Shown here: piece by piece, positions 20,401 to 28,430 of the stretch | Layout of the letters: the number at the start of each line of letters is the position of its first letter | Position numbering within the stretch: the first letter of the stretch is position 1 | Origin: Pseudomonas coleopterorum | GTDB taxonomy: Bacteria; Pseudomonadota; Gammaproteobacteria; Pseudomonadales; Pseudomonadaceae | Length of the DNA stretch: 64,000 nt | NCBI RefSeq assembly: GCF_900105555.1 | Contig: NZ_FNTZ01000001.1 | Coordinates: 2,666,001 to 2,730,000, forward strand | Reading direction: 5' to 3' | Program-made: the position numbers and the translations under genes | The notes under the pieces: model-generated | Seen by the model: the letters and a program-made list of their open reading frames with translations, nothing else | Databases searched by the model: none | What the model was told of the DNA's origin: nothing

Positions 20401-23400
20401 GGCAGCTGGCGATGAATCCATTGCAACGGTTGCTGCAGATCGCCGTCCCAGACGAAACCGGCGCGCAGGATCGCGTGCTCGCGGGTGACACGCTCCCAGG
20501 CCTCCGCAAAGCGCAGGCCGTCCACGTCGCTGAGCGGCACGCTGACCTGATTGACGTAGGTGCTGCGGGTGCCGCCTTGAAGGGCATGAAAGAGCAAACC
20601 CTGCTGCAGTGGCGACAAGGGGTACAGGTCCTCAAGGTCGGCCGCGGCCACCGGCAGGGCATCCAGTTGCGCCTGAGTGAGCTGCGCCAGCGGAAAGTCC
20701 GCCGGCGTGACGCCCGCGACCCCAGGGCTCAAGCAATGGTCGATCAGCCCGGCCAATGTCGCCAGATACCGTTGCGCCAAGGCTTGCACCACGACCGTAT
20801 CGAAACGCTCGACGCCGTAGCGCCAGCTCAGGTGCAGGCAGCCGTCACGTACCTGGCCGGTCACCACCCATTCGCTGTCGGCCTCCGCGCTGGGGTCCAG
20901 GGAAGCACCCAAGGGCTCATCGGCCCAGGCGAACAGTCCGCCGGCCGAACGACCCGGATCGAACTGGCCGAGGTAGTTGAAGGTGACCTGCGGGGCCGTC
21001 CGGGCCGCCAGCTGCTCTGCCAGCTCGCCCTGGTCGAGGTAGCGCAGTACGCCATGACCCAGCCCCTCGCCCGGCACCGCACGCAGCTGTTCCTTGATCG
21101 CCTTGATGGCTTGCTCCGGCGCGTCACTGCCGGGCGTGAGTTGCAGCGGGTAGAGGGCGGTGAACCAGCCCACGCTACGGCTCAGGTCCATATCCGCATC
21201 AGCGTCGGGTGTGCGGCCGTGACCTTCCAGAAGGATGTCCACGGCCGACTGACCACTCCAGTGGCACAGCGTTTGCGCCAGCGAGGTCAACAGCAGCTCG
21301 TTGATGCGTGTGCGATAAGCCCCATGGGCAGCACCGAGCAGCGCCTGGGTGCGCGCCGCATCGAGTTGCAGGCGCACCTGAGCGGTGTCAGCCAAGGCAC
21401 GACTGCCCTGCGGATGCTGCACGTTCAGCGAAGCGGCCGGGGTCTGCGCATAGGTGTGCCAGTAGTCGCGCTCGGCCTCGCTTACCCCCAGTCGCGCTTT
21501 ATTGACGAGGTACTCGCCCCACGCCTTGAAGCTGCTCGTGCGCGAAGCCAGTTCAAGCGGCAAACCCGCCAGCGCCTGAGTGTGCAGCCGCGCCAGATCT
21601 TCCAGCAGGATGCGCCAGGACACCCCATCCACCACCAGGTGATGGGCGACCAGCAACAGCCGCTGGCTGCCGTCGCCCAGTTCCATGAGCACGGCCTTGA
21701 ACAGCGGACCCTGGCCCAGATCGAAGCCACGCTGGGCGGTTTCACACAGCGCGGTGATCGCCTCGGGGCCGGCGTCGCCCAGGCGCTGGCACTGCAGCAG
21801 CGAGGCCGTAGCTTGCCCGTGGTGTGCGCGCCAGCGGCCTTCGACACGCTGAAAGTGCAAGCGCAGAGCATCGTGATGGACGTACAGCGCCGTCAGCGCC
21901 CGATCCAGCGCCTGTGGCTGAAGTGTTTGCAGCGGCCGCAGCAACAACGCCTGATTCCAGTGGCCGGGGACGGGCACCGCCTGGGCGAAAAAATGCGCCT
22001 GAATCGGTGTGATCGGCGCCTCGCCCTGTACCGGGCCGTTGTCGACACGGGCGTGGTCCAAGGCCACCGCGACGGCTGCCAAGGCAGCGATGTGTTGATG
22101 CTCGAACACATCGCGTGGCTTCAATTGCCACCCCGCCTGCCGCGCCCGGCTGATCACCTGCAAGGACAGAATGGAGTCGCCACCCAGTTCGAAAAAGTTG
22201 TCGGCGACACCCACCTGTTCGACGCCCAATACTTCGGCCCAGATCGACGCCAAGGCCCGTTCGACCTCGCTGCGCGGTGCGACGTAGGCCTCGACGGCGA
22301 CCTGCCCTTCGGGCGCTGGCAATTGCTTGCGATCGAGCTTGCCGTTGGCCGACAGCGGCATGGCTTCGAGCTGTACCAGACGCCATGGCACCATGTAGTC
22401 GGGTACGTGCTGGCCTAGATGGGTCTTAAGTTCGGCTTCATCGGTGTCGCCGCCTACCCAGTAACCGATGAGTCTCTCGTCACGGGCGACGACCACGCTT
22501 TCCTGTACGTTCGGGTGAGCCAGCAGCACCGCTTCGATTTCGCCCAGCTCGATACGCAGGCCGCGCAATTTGACCTGGTGATCCAAGCGACCGAGGTAGT
22601 CGATGGCGCCGTCGGTACGCCAGCGGGCCAGGTCACCGCTGCGGTACATGCGTGAGCCAGGCGCGCCTTGGGGGTTGGCGACGAAGCGTTCAGCGGTCAG
22701 CGCGGGGCGATCCAAATAACCACGCGCCAGATTGACGCCAGCGATGTACAACTCACCCGCCACCCCGACCGGCACCGGATTGAGATCGGCATCCAGAATA
22801 TGGATCTGAGTGTTGGCGATGGGACGGCCGATGGGCACGCTGCTGCCGTCTTCGCGGCAGGCCCAGGCCGTAACGTCGATGGCCGCTTCGGTCGGTCCGT
22901 ACAGGTTATGCAGTTCGCTGGACGTCTGCGCCAGCACCTGGCGCTGCAACTCGGCCGGCAGGGCTTCGCCGCTGCAGATGATGCGCTTGAGCGATGTGCA
23001 AGCCGGCAACTCACCCGCCGACACGAACGCCTGCAGCATCGACGGCACGAAGTGCAGCGTAGTGATGCCGTGCTCGACGATCAGTTCGCGCAACGCTTGC
23101 GGATCACGGTGCGCACCGGGCGGAGCCATGACCAATGAAGCACCGCTGAGCAACGGCCAGAAGAATTCCCATACCGATACGTCGAAGGTGTAGGGAGTCT
23201 TTTGCAGCACTCGATCATGGGCAGTGAGGCCGTATTCGGCCTGCATCCATTGCAGTCGATTGAGCAGACCGGCGTGGCGATTGCCGACGGCTTTCGGCTT
23301 GCCGGTGGAGCCCGAGGTGTAGAGGCAGTAGACGAGGTTTTCCGGGCTGATGAGAACGTTCGCCGCGCTCATCGGCAAGCTGCCAAGGGGCAGATCTTCC

Positions 23401-25235
23401 AGTGCATAAACGGGAACACCCGCCTCGCCAGACCATTTTTCTACCCACTCACTTTGAGTCAGCACCATTGGACTGCCACTGTCTTCAAGCATGCCCTGCA
23501 GCCGCTCCCGCGGATGCTCCGGATCCAGCGGCAGATACGCGCCGCCCGCCTTGATCACACCCAGCAACGCCACCACCAACTCCACCGAGCGCTGCGCACA
23601 CACCGCAACCGGCACATCCGGCCCAACGCCCTGCCCTTGCAGCCAATGGGCAAGCTGATTGGCCCGGGCATCCAGTTCGGCGTAGCTCAAACGCGTGTCG
23701 CCATGGACCAACGCCAACGCATCGGGCGTCGCACGCACCTGTTCGGCGATCAGCGCAGGCAGGCTCGGATACTGCGGGTAGCCACTGTCGGTCGCGTTCC
23801 AGGCGCTCAATTGGTACAGCTCGGCAACATCCATCAGCGGCAGGCTGAACACCGACCGATCGGGCGCGGCGACCATGCCCTGCACAAGCTGAGCAAGATG
23901 CTGGCCCATGCGCGCGATGGTCGTGGCGTCATAGAGCGCGGTGACGTACTCCAGCCGGCAATCGATGCCGTCTGGGTTGGCAATGACATCGAGGGTGAGG
24001 TCGAAACGCGCACTCTCCAGCTCCACGTCCAACACCTGCACCTGCAATCCCGGCAGTTGCAGCGCCTGGGCATCCCGCGAATGGCGAAAGTTGAACAACA
24101 CCTGGAACAGCGCCGTGTGATGCAGATCGCGGCTCAGATTCAGGCCGTCCATGACGCACTCGAAGGGAAAATCCGATTGCTCCAATGCGACACGGCTTTG
24201 CTCGCGCAAACGGCGGCACAGCGCGCGCGTGGTCAGCGCAGGCTCCAGCCGTGCGCGGTACACCTGGGTGTTGACGAAGAAACCGACGATGTTCTGCACC
24301 TGGGCATGACTGCGGGCAGCGTTGGGCACACCGACGGCAAAGTCGCGCTGGCCGCTGTAGCGCGCCAACAGCACTTGCCAGGCGCCCAGCAACACCACGA
24401 AGGGCGAGCACTGCTGCAATCGGCAGAATTCTCGCAGTGCCTGGGCCGTGCTGGCCGGCAGGCGAAGGTCGTGACGCGCCGCGTCCAGGCGCGGTTCGGC
24501 GCGGCGCGGTCGGTCGCTGGGCAGTTCGAGCACCGGCACGTCCTGGCCCAGATAATCACGCCAGTAAGCCTGTGCCTGACGGCCGGCCTGGCCAGCCACG
24601 TACTCGCGCTGCCAGGTCGCGTAGTCGGCGTACTCCAGCGGCAGTATCGGCAAGGCGCGGTCGTGGCCTTCCAGGGCGGCGGCATAGGCCTGGCCGAGGT
24701 CGGCAATCAGCAGCGGGTTCGACCAGGCGTCTGCAACGATGTGGTGCAGGCACAACAGCAACACGGCACCGCCGGGGTAGCGCAGCAGACTGGCCCGCAG
24801 CAGCGGTGCCTGCCCGAGGTCGAAGGGTACGGCAACGCGTTGGCGCAGGGCGGCTTGCAGCCCTGTGTCGTCAGGCAGGTCGACGCATTCCAGATGAAAT
24901 TCCACCTCGGGATCGATGACCTGCAGAGGTTGCCCATCGACCTGCACGAAACGCGTGCGCAGGCTGGCATGGCGCTCGATCAGTCGGCGCAGGGCGGCCT
25001 GCAAGGCCAGGACATCCGGCTGGCCTTGAATCTGCAATGCACGAGCCGAGTTATACGCCGGGCTGTGTACGTCATATTGTTGAAGAAACCACAAACGGCG
25101 CTGGGCGAACGACAGCGGCGCCGGTCCATCTTCGGTGCGGCGGACCGGCCCGCTGGGTGTGGCTGGCGCTGCATCGTCCAGTCCTTCGTCATCCAGTAAC
25201 AGGGCAAGCAACTCGTCGCGGTCGATATCGGTCAT
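17496..25235 (-). CDS. two-module siderophore NRPS, C-A(Ser)-PCP-E-C-A(Ser)-PCP
   Basis: About 2579 residues. Module 1: LCL condensation (LSFAQRRLW), A with FDVSVWE about 685, PCP GGDSI about 1018, epimerase HHLVVDG about 1200. Module 2: DCL condensation (HHILLDG about 1673), A about 2180, PCP GGHSL about 2515, no epimerase. Both pockets read as serine (about DVWHISLIDK), so it should add D-Ser then L-Ser. The first condensation domain carries HHIVADA near 165, an Ala where the HHxxxDG motif has Gly. The two catalytically important His-His and the Asp are kept, so it may well be active. The ATG at 25235 was chosen; the in-frame TTG at 25253 is less likely, and the ribosome site is weak in either case. 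Stop and next start overlap as ATGA. Confidence 0.95.
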   Translation of the reverse strand: MTDIDRDELLALLLDDEGLDDAAPATPSGPVRRTEDGPAPLSFAQRRLWFLQQYDVHSPAYNSARALQIQGQPDVLALQAALRRLIERHASLRTRFVQVDGQPLQVIDPEVEFHLECVDLPDDTGLQAALRQRVAVPFDLGQAPLLRASLLRYPGGAVLLLCLHHIVADAWSNPLLIADLGQAYAAALEGHDRALPILPLEYADYATWQREYVAGQAGRQAQAYWRDYLGQDVPVLELPSDRPRRAEPRLDAARHDLRLPASTAQALREFCRLQQCSPFVVLLGAWQVLLARYSGQRDFAVGVPNAARSHAQVQNIVGFFVNTQVYRARLEPALTTRALCRRLREQSRVALEQSDFPFECVMDGLNLSRDLHHTALFQVLFNFRHSRDAQALQLPGLQVQVLDVELESARFDLTLDVIANPDGIDCRLEYVTALYDATTIARMGQHLAQLVQGMVAAPDRSVFSLPLMDVAELYQLSAWNATDSGYPQYPSLPALIAEQVRATPDALALVHGDTRLSYAELDARANQLAHWLQGQGVGPDVPVAVCAQRSVELVVALLGVIKAGGAYLPLDPEHPRERLQGMLEDSGSPMVLTQSEWVEKWSGEAGVPVYALEDLPLGSLPMSAANVLISPENLVYCLYTSGSTGKPKAVGNRHAGLLNRLQWMQAEYGLTAHDRVLQKTPYTFDVSVWEFFWPLLSGASLVMAPPGAHRDPQALRELIVEHGITTLHFVPSMLQAFVSAGELPACTSLKRIICSGEALPAELQRQVLAQTSSELHNLYGPTEAAIDVTAWACREDGSSVPIGRPIANTQIHILDADLNPVPVGVAGELYIAGVNLARGYLDRPALTAERFVANPQGAPGSRMYRSGDLARWRTDGAIDYLGRLDHQVKLRGLRIELGEIEAVLLAHPNVQESVVVARDERLIGYWVGGDTDEAELKTHLGQHVPDYMVPWRLVQLEAMPLSANGKLDRKQLPAPEGQVAVEAYVAPRSEVERALASIWAEVLGVEQVGVADNFFELGGDSILSLQVISRARQAGWQLKPRDVFEHQHIAALAAVAVALDHARVDNGPVQGEAPITPIQAHFFAQAVPVPGHWNQALLLRPLQTLQPQALDRALTALYVHHDALRLHFQRVEGRWRAHHGQATASLLQCQRLGDAGPEAITALCETAQRGFDLGQGPLFKAVLMELGDGSQRLLLVAHHLVVDGVSWRILLEDLARLHTQALAGLPLELASRTSSFKAWGEYLVNKARLGVSEAERDYWHTYAQTPAASLNVQHPQGSRALADTAQVRLQLDAARTQALLGAAHGAYRTRINELLLTSLAQTLCHWSGQSAVDILLEGHGRTPDADADMDLSRSVGWFTALYPLQLTPGSDAPEQAIKAIKEQLRAVPGEGLGHGVLRYLDQGELAEQLAARTAPQVTFNYLGQFDPGRSAGGLFAWADEPLGASLDPSAEADSEWVVTGQVRDGCLHLSWRYGVERFDTVVVQALAQRYLATLAGLIDHCLSPGVAGVTPADFPLAQLTQAQLDALPVAAADLEDLYPLSPLQQGLLFHALQGGTRSTYVNQVSVPLSDVDGLRFAEAWERVTREHAILRAGFVWDGDLQQPLQWIHRQLPSPVQHLDWRARPAQQVSLDLAELADAQRDQGFDLRQPPLQRLLLVRLGERDYQLIWTRHHILLDGWATARMLEEVLLHYRGESPVPSASAYRDYLAWLARQDGQASEAFWTDQLRHLDAPTRLADALPAVPEQAGHGDLRLHVDETTTAALAAFARRERVTLNTLVQGAWSLLLQRYTGQRSVAFGATVAGRPAALADAERMLGLFINTLPVIQAPGPQRLLGEWLRDLQSLNLTLREHEHTPLFDIQRWAGRGGQALFDSVLVFENYPVDSALRSGSGVRFGQVISRETTHYPLTVVIHAGDTLNVQLSYLLSAFAADSVARIGEHLRNLLLAMAAPALDTASLRLGELRLLDAVQQRQLSDWNATDIRYPSYPSLPALIAEQVRATPDALALVHGDTRMSYAELDARANQLSHWLQGQGVGPDVPVAVCAERSVELVVALLGVIKAGGAYLPLDPEHPRERLQGMLEDSGSPLLLTQNPLMEKWPGDADVPVYALEDLPLSGLPMSAPNVLISPENLVYCLYTSGSTGKPKAVGNRHAGLLNRLQWMQAQYGLTAHDRVLQKTPYTFDVSVWEFFWPLLSGAALVMAPPGAHRDPQALRELIVEHGITTLHFVPSMLQAFVSAGELSACTSLERIICSGEALPAELQRQVLAQTSSELHNLYGPTEAAIDVTAWACREDGSSVPIGRPIANTQIHILDADLNPVPVGVAGELYIAGVNLARGYLGRPALTAERFVANPCGAPGSRMYRSGDLARWRADGAIDYLGRLDHQVKLRGLRIELGEIEAVLLAHPAVRECVVVAVENQLLGYWVGDAVDEAALKFHLGQHVPEYMVPWRLLQLEAMPLSANGKLDRKRLPQIEVQAVKGHVEPRTAAERGLARIWSEVLGVARVGVTDDFFELGGHSLLATRLASQIRHQLGVQIHLGAVFDTPTVEALARHLEHIPAHAPEEEVDAMTQLLNELERIE
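17838..19275. repeat. serine adenylation-domain repeat, copy 3
   Basis: Same block as the other serine adenylation domains. The segment about 17839-17985 is essentially identical to 5549-5695 of copy 1; both belong to modules without an epimerase. Ends approximate. Confidence 0.8.
22135..23765. repeat. serine adenylation-domain repeat, copy 4
   Basis: Same block as the other three copies. Its A-domain C-terminus and PCP pair with copy 2, the other serine module followed by an epimerase. Ends approximate. Confidence 0.8.
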
Positions 25236-25283
25236 GGTCAATCCAGTTCGCAAAAGAGGGGGCCGACCGGGGCCGGCCCGGTG

Positions 25284-28200
25284 TCAGTGGGCGGCCAGCC
25301 CTTTGGCGGCCAGGGCCTGGGCGCGCAGGTTGGCGCGCTCTTCGTCGCTCAGGTTGTCCAGCTCTCGGCGCAGACGGGCGATCTTCTCGAGGCGCGCCGG
25401 ATCGGCGAGTTCACCAAGGGCGGCGGCCAGGCGGGCGGCGTCGGGGTGGTCGAACACCAGGCCCGGCGGCACTTCGAGCTTGAACAGGGTGCGCAGGCGC
25501 GCGACCAGCTTGATCACCAGCAGCGAGTGGCCGCCGGCCTCGAAGAAATCGTCGTCCACACCCAGCGTCGCAGGTGCACAGCCCAGCAGTTCGGCCATGG
25601 CATCGCGCAGGCAGGCTTGCAACTCGTTCTGCGGCGCCCGCGCCGGCGTCCGACGCAGCGGCTGGCCGGGATCGGGCAAGGCATGACGATCGATCTTGCC
25701 GTTGGCCAGACGCGGCAGGCTGGGCACCGCGAGCAGACGCGTCGGGCACAGCGCCTCGGGCAGGCGCTCGGCCAATGCCGCGAGTAGCGGTTGCAGAGCA
25801 TCATCGGTCTGGCCCTGGGCGAGTACGACGTAGGCGATCAGGCTGGCCATGCCTTCACTGGGTGCCCACAGCCGCGCAACGGCCTGCTCGACGCCGGGCA
25901 GGGTCAGCAGCGCCGCCTCGATTTCGCCGAGCTCGATGCGCTGGCCGCGCAACTTGACCTGGTCATCCCGGCGTCCCACCAGTTGCAGGCCACCTTCGGC
26001 GCGGTAGCGACCCAGATCCCCGGAGCGATACAGGCGCTGGCCTGGGTGGAAGGGATCGTCGATGAAACGGTCGTCATCGACCTGGTCCAGATAGCCACGG
26101 CACAACTGCGCACCACCGATGTACAGCTCGCCCAGGGCACCGGTGGGCACCAGGCGCAGGCGCTCGTCGAGCAGATAGACCCGGTTGCCCGCGAGCACAC
26201 GACTCAGCGGGACCCGCTCATCGTGGTCCGGGACGTCCGCCCGCACTGGGTGGTAGAGCACACCGACGGTGGTTTCGGTCGGACCATAGTGGTTGAACAG
26301 GCGCAACGACGGCGCTTGTTCGTACAGTTGCTCGACCAGCCTGCGCGGCGTGGCTTCGCCGCCGAAAATCAGCGTGTCGGGCAGCGGCGCCAAGCCGTTT
26401 TCCAGTAGCGCGGCAAAGTGCGACGGTACGAACTTCGCGACGTCCGGGCGTTCTCGGGCCAAAAAGCGGCCGAAGGCGGCACCCTCGGCAAGATCCGCCT
26501 CAGTGGCGATGACCAGCTCGGCGCCCACCTGCATTGCACCGAACAGCAAGGTATGGCCAAGGTCGACGCTCAACGGGCTGGTCAGCGCCAGACGCATGCC
26601 AGGCGCCAGGCCCAACGCTTCACTGGCCGCCTGGGCATAGTTGCGCAGCGCACCGTGTTCGACGAGCACACCCTTGGGCGCCCCGGTCGAGCCGGAAGTG
26701 AACAACAGATACGCAAGGTGCTGATCGGTGAGCTGCGGCGGCTGGAACGGCAGCGGTTCTTCACTGCCCGCCTGCACCAGGCTCGCGCTCGGCCAAGGCC
26801 CCTGGGCGCTGCTCGACGCGGGATCACACAGCACCAGCGCCGGCGCTGCACGGTTCAGCAGGTCGTGGCGGCGCTCGGCGGGCCAGCTCGGTTCCAGCGG
26901 CAGGTAGTACGCGCCGACGCTGAGGACGGCGAAAATGTGCAGTACGGCTTGCAGCGAGCGCTCGCTTTCGATGGCCACGCACTGGCCGACGCCGACCCCC
27001 TGCCCTTGCAGCCACCCTGCCCGGTGAGTCACGGCCTGGTGCAGCGCGGCGTAATCGAGGGACCGTTGGCCATCACTGAGGGCGATGGCCTGCGGGGTCT
27101 GCCGGGCATGCCGAGCGAGCCGCTGGGGCAGCCACTCGCCCGCCGCTGCCGTCTCGTTGGAGGCCAGGGCCAACAGGCGTTGGCGCTCCGTCGTGCCCAC
27201 CGGATCGAGATCGGCCAGGGCCACGGCGCCATCGACCGGCAGAATGTGCAGCAAGGTGCGCAGTTGTTCCAGCAGCCCCTCCAGGCTGGCGACGCTGTAC
27301 GCAGCCCCGCTGGCCTCGATGACCAGGTGCAGGGTGCCGCCCCAGACGCGTGCGCGCAGCAGCAGTTCGAAGGCCGGACGGCTCGGGTAGGCCAGCACCT
27401 GCTCGGGCGCAAGGCGCGCGTGCTCGAAGGCGAACCCGGCCCGCAGTGGCGCGGTGCTGGTGGGTGACTGGATCGGGCAGTATTCCTGCCAGCCGAGATG
27501 ATCGGCCAGACGACCTTCGGCCTGTTGCGACCATTGGGCGAAGAGCGCCGCAGGGTCGAGCTCGACACGCAGCGGCAGGACTTTTTCGAAAACCCCCAGG
27601 GTGTCTTCGAAGTGATCGTAGTCGCTGCGGCAATCGTGCAGCCAACCACCGACGAACGCCTGCTGCCCGCTCAAACGTCCCAACAGCACCCACCACAGTC
27701 CTTGCAGAACGAAGTCCAGTGGCTGCCCCAAGGCCTCCGCCACGGCCGGCGCGGCGCCCAGAGTCGACAGGGGTACGGCGAGCTGCGCGTCCAGGCGTGA
27801 CGCCTGCGGTGTCGCCGGGCTGCCACGCCCCCCCAGGTGCAGCGCGTTGCCACGGGCAGGGTCGACCTCGGCATGCTGCCAATAGGCCCGACCCTGGGCG
27901 GCGTCTTCGTCGGCGGCCATGTCCTGGCGCCACTGCACATACTGCTCATAGTCCACATCGCTGGAGACCGGCGCGCGGCCCTCCACCGATGCCAGCACAT
28001 CGGCGGCCAGACGCTCCAGGCTGGGCGGATCGAGGGCCAGGGCAGCCGCCACGAACTCCACCTCGAAACGGTCCTGGGACAGGGCTCGCCAACTGACCGC
28101 CAGCACCTCCCCTTCCTCCAGCGTCAATGCGGGCGCGGTGGCGTCCAGTTCCACCCAACGCACCGCATCGCCCTGGTTGGGACAGGTCTGGCGCCAGCCG

Positions 28201-28430
28201 AGGAAGCCGGGCACCTGCAGCCAGCGCGTTCCGAGAACGGGCTGACCAGCCGCATAGCGTTGCAACGCGGCTGCAAAGGTGGCTGCCCCCTGCGAGGCGT
28301 TCACGGCGATGCGCAAGCGATGGCTGCCCGCGTCAGGGCGAGACGGATCTCGGCCCAGCAGGCACGCCTGCTGTTCGGGGCTCAGGGCAAAGGTGTGCAG
28401 CGCGCTTGAATCGAGGCTCAGGTCGGTCAT
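25284..28430 (-). CDS. siderophore NRPS, interface domain-A(Asp)-PCP
   Basis: About 1048 residues. The first 420 or so residues look like a condensation-superfamily domain but lack HHxxxDG; where it should stand the sequence reads VEFVAAALALDPPS. This fits the non-catalytic 'interface' domain known upstream of Asp adenylation domains that recruit a TauD-type beta-hydroxylase. The A domain follows (LLFTSGSTG about 580; VDLGHT about 622), with a pocket reading about D-L-T-K-I-G-H-V-G-K, i.e. aspartate. A PCP with GGHSL lies about 966. The protein loads the first amino acid, Asp, and presents it for hydroxylation. The peptide bond to the fatty acyl group would be made by the C domain of the preceding protein. 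The ATG at 28430 overlaps the previous stop as ATGA. Calling the N-terminal domain an interface domain is inference from its position and missing motif. Confidence 0.92.
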   Translation of the reverse strand: MTDLSLDSSALHTFALSPEQQACLLGRDPSRPDAGSHRLRIAVNASQGAATFAAALQRYAAGQPVLGTRWLQVPGFLGWRQTCPNQGDAVRWVELDATAPALTLEEGEVLAVSWRALSQDRFEVEFVAAALALDPPSLERLAADVLASVEGRAPVSSDVDYEQYVQWRQDMAADEDAAQGRAYWQHAEVDPARGNALHLGGRGSPATPQASRLDAQLAVPLSTLGAAPAVAEALGQPLDFVLQGLWWVLLGRLSGQQAFVGGWLHDCRSDYDHFEDTLGVFEKVLPLRVELDPAALFAQWSQQAEGRLADHLGWQEYCPIQSPTSTAPLRAGFAFEHARLAPEQVLAYPSRPAFELLLRARVWGGTLHLVIEASGAAYSVASLEGLLEQLRTLLHILPVDGAVALADLDPVGTTERQRLLALASNETAAAGEWLPQRLARHARQTPQAIALSDGQRSLDYAALHQAVTHRAGWLQGQGVGVGQCVAIESERSLQAVLHIFAVLSVGAYYLPLEPSWPAERRHDLLNRAAPALVLCDPASSSAQGPWPSASLVQAGSEEPLPFQPPQLTDQHLAYLLFTSGSTGAPKGVLVEHGALRNYAQAASEALGLAPGMRLALTSPLSVDLGHTLLFGAMQVGAELVIATEADLAEGAAFGRFLARERPDVAKFVPSHFAALLENGLAPLPDTLIFGGEATPRRLVEQLYEQAPSLRLFNHYGPTETTVGVLYHPVRADVPDHDERVPLSRVLAGNRVYLLDERLRLVPTGALGELYIGGAQLCRGYLDQVDDDRFIDDPFHPGQRLYRSGDLGRYRAEGGLQLVGRRDDQVKLRGQRIELGEIEAALLTLPGVEQAVARLWAPSEGMASLIAYVVLAQGQTDDALQPLLAALAERLPEALCPTRLLAVPSLPRLANGKIDRHALPDPGQPLRRTPARAPQNELQACLRDAMAELLGCAPATLGVDDDFFEAGGHSLLVIKLVARLRTLFKLEVPPGLVFDHPDAARLAAALGELADPARLEKIARLRRELDNLSDEERANLRAQALAAKGLAAH

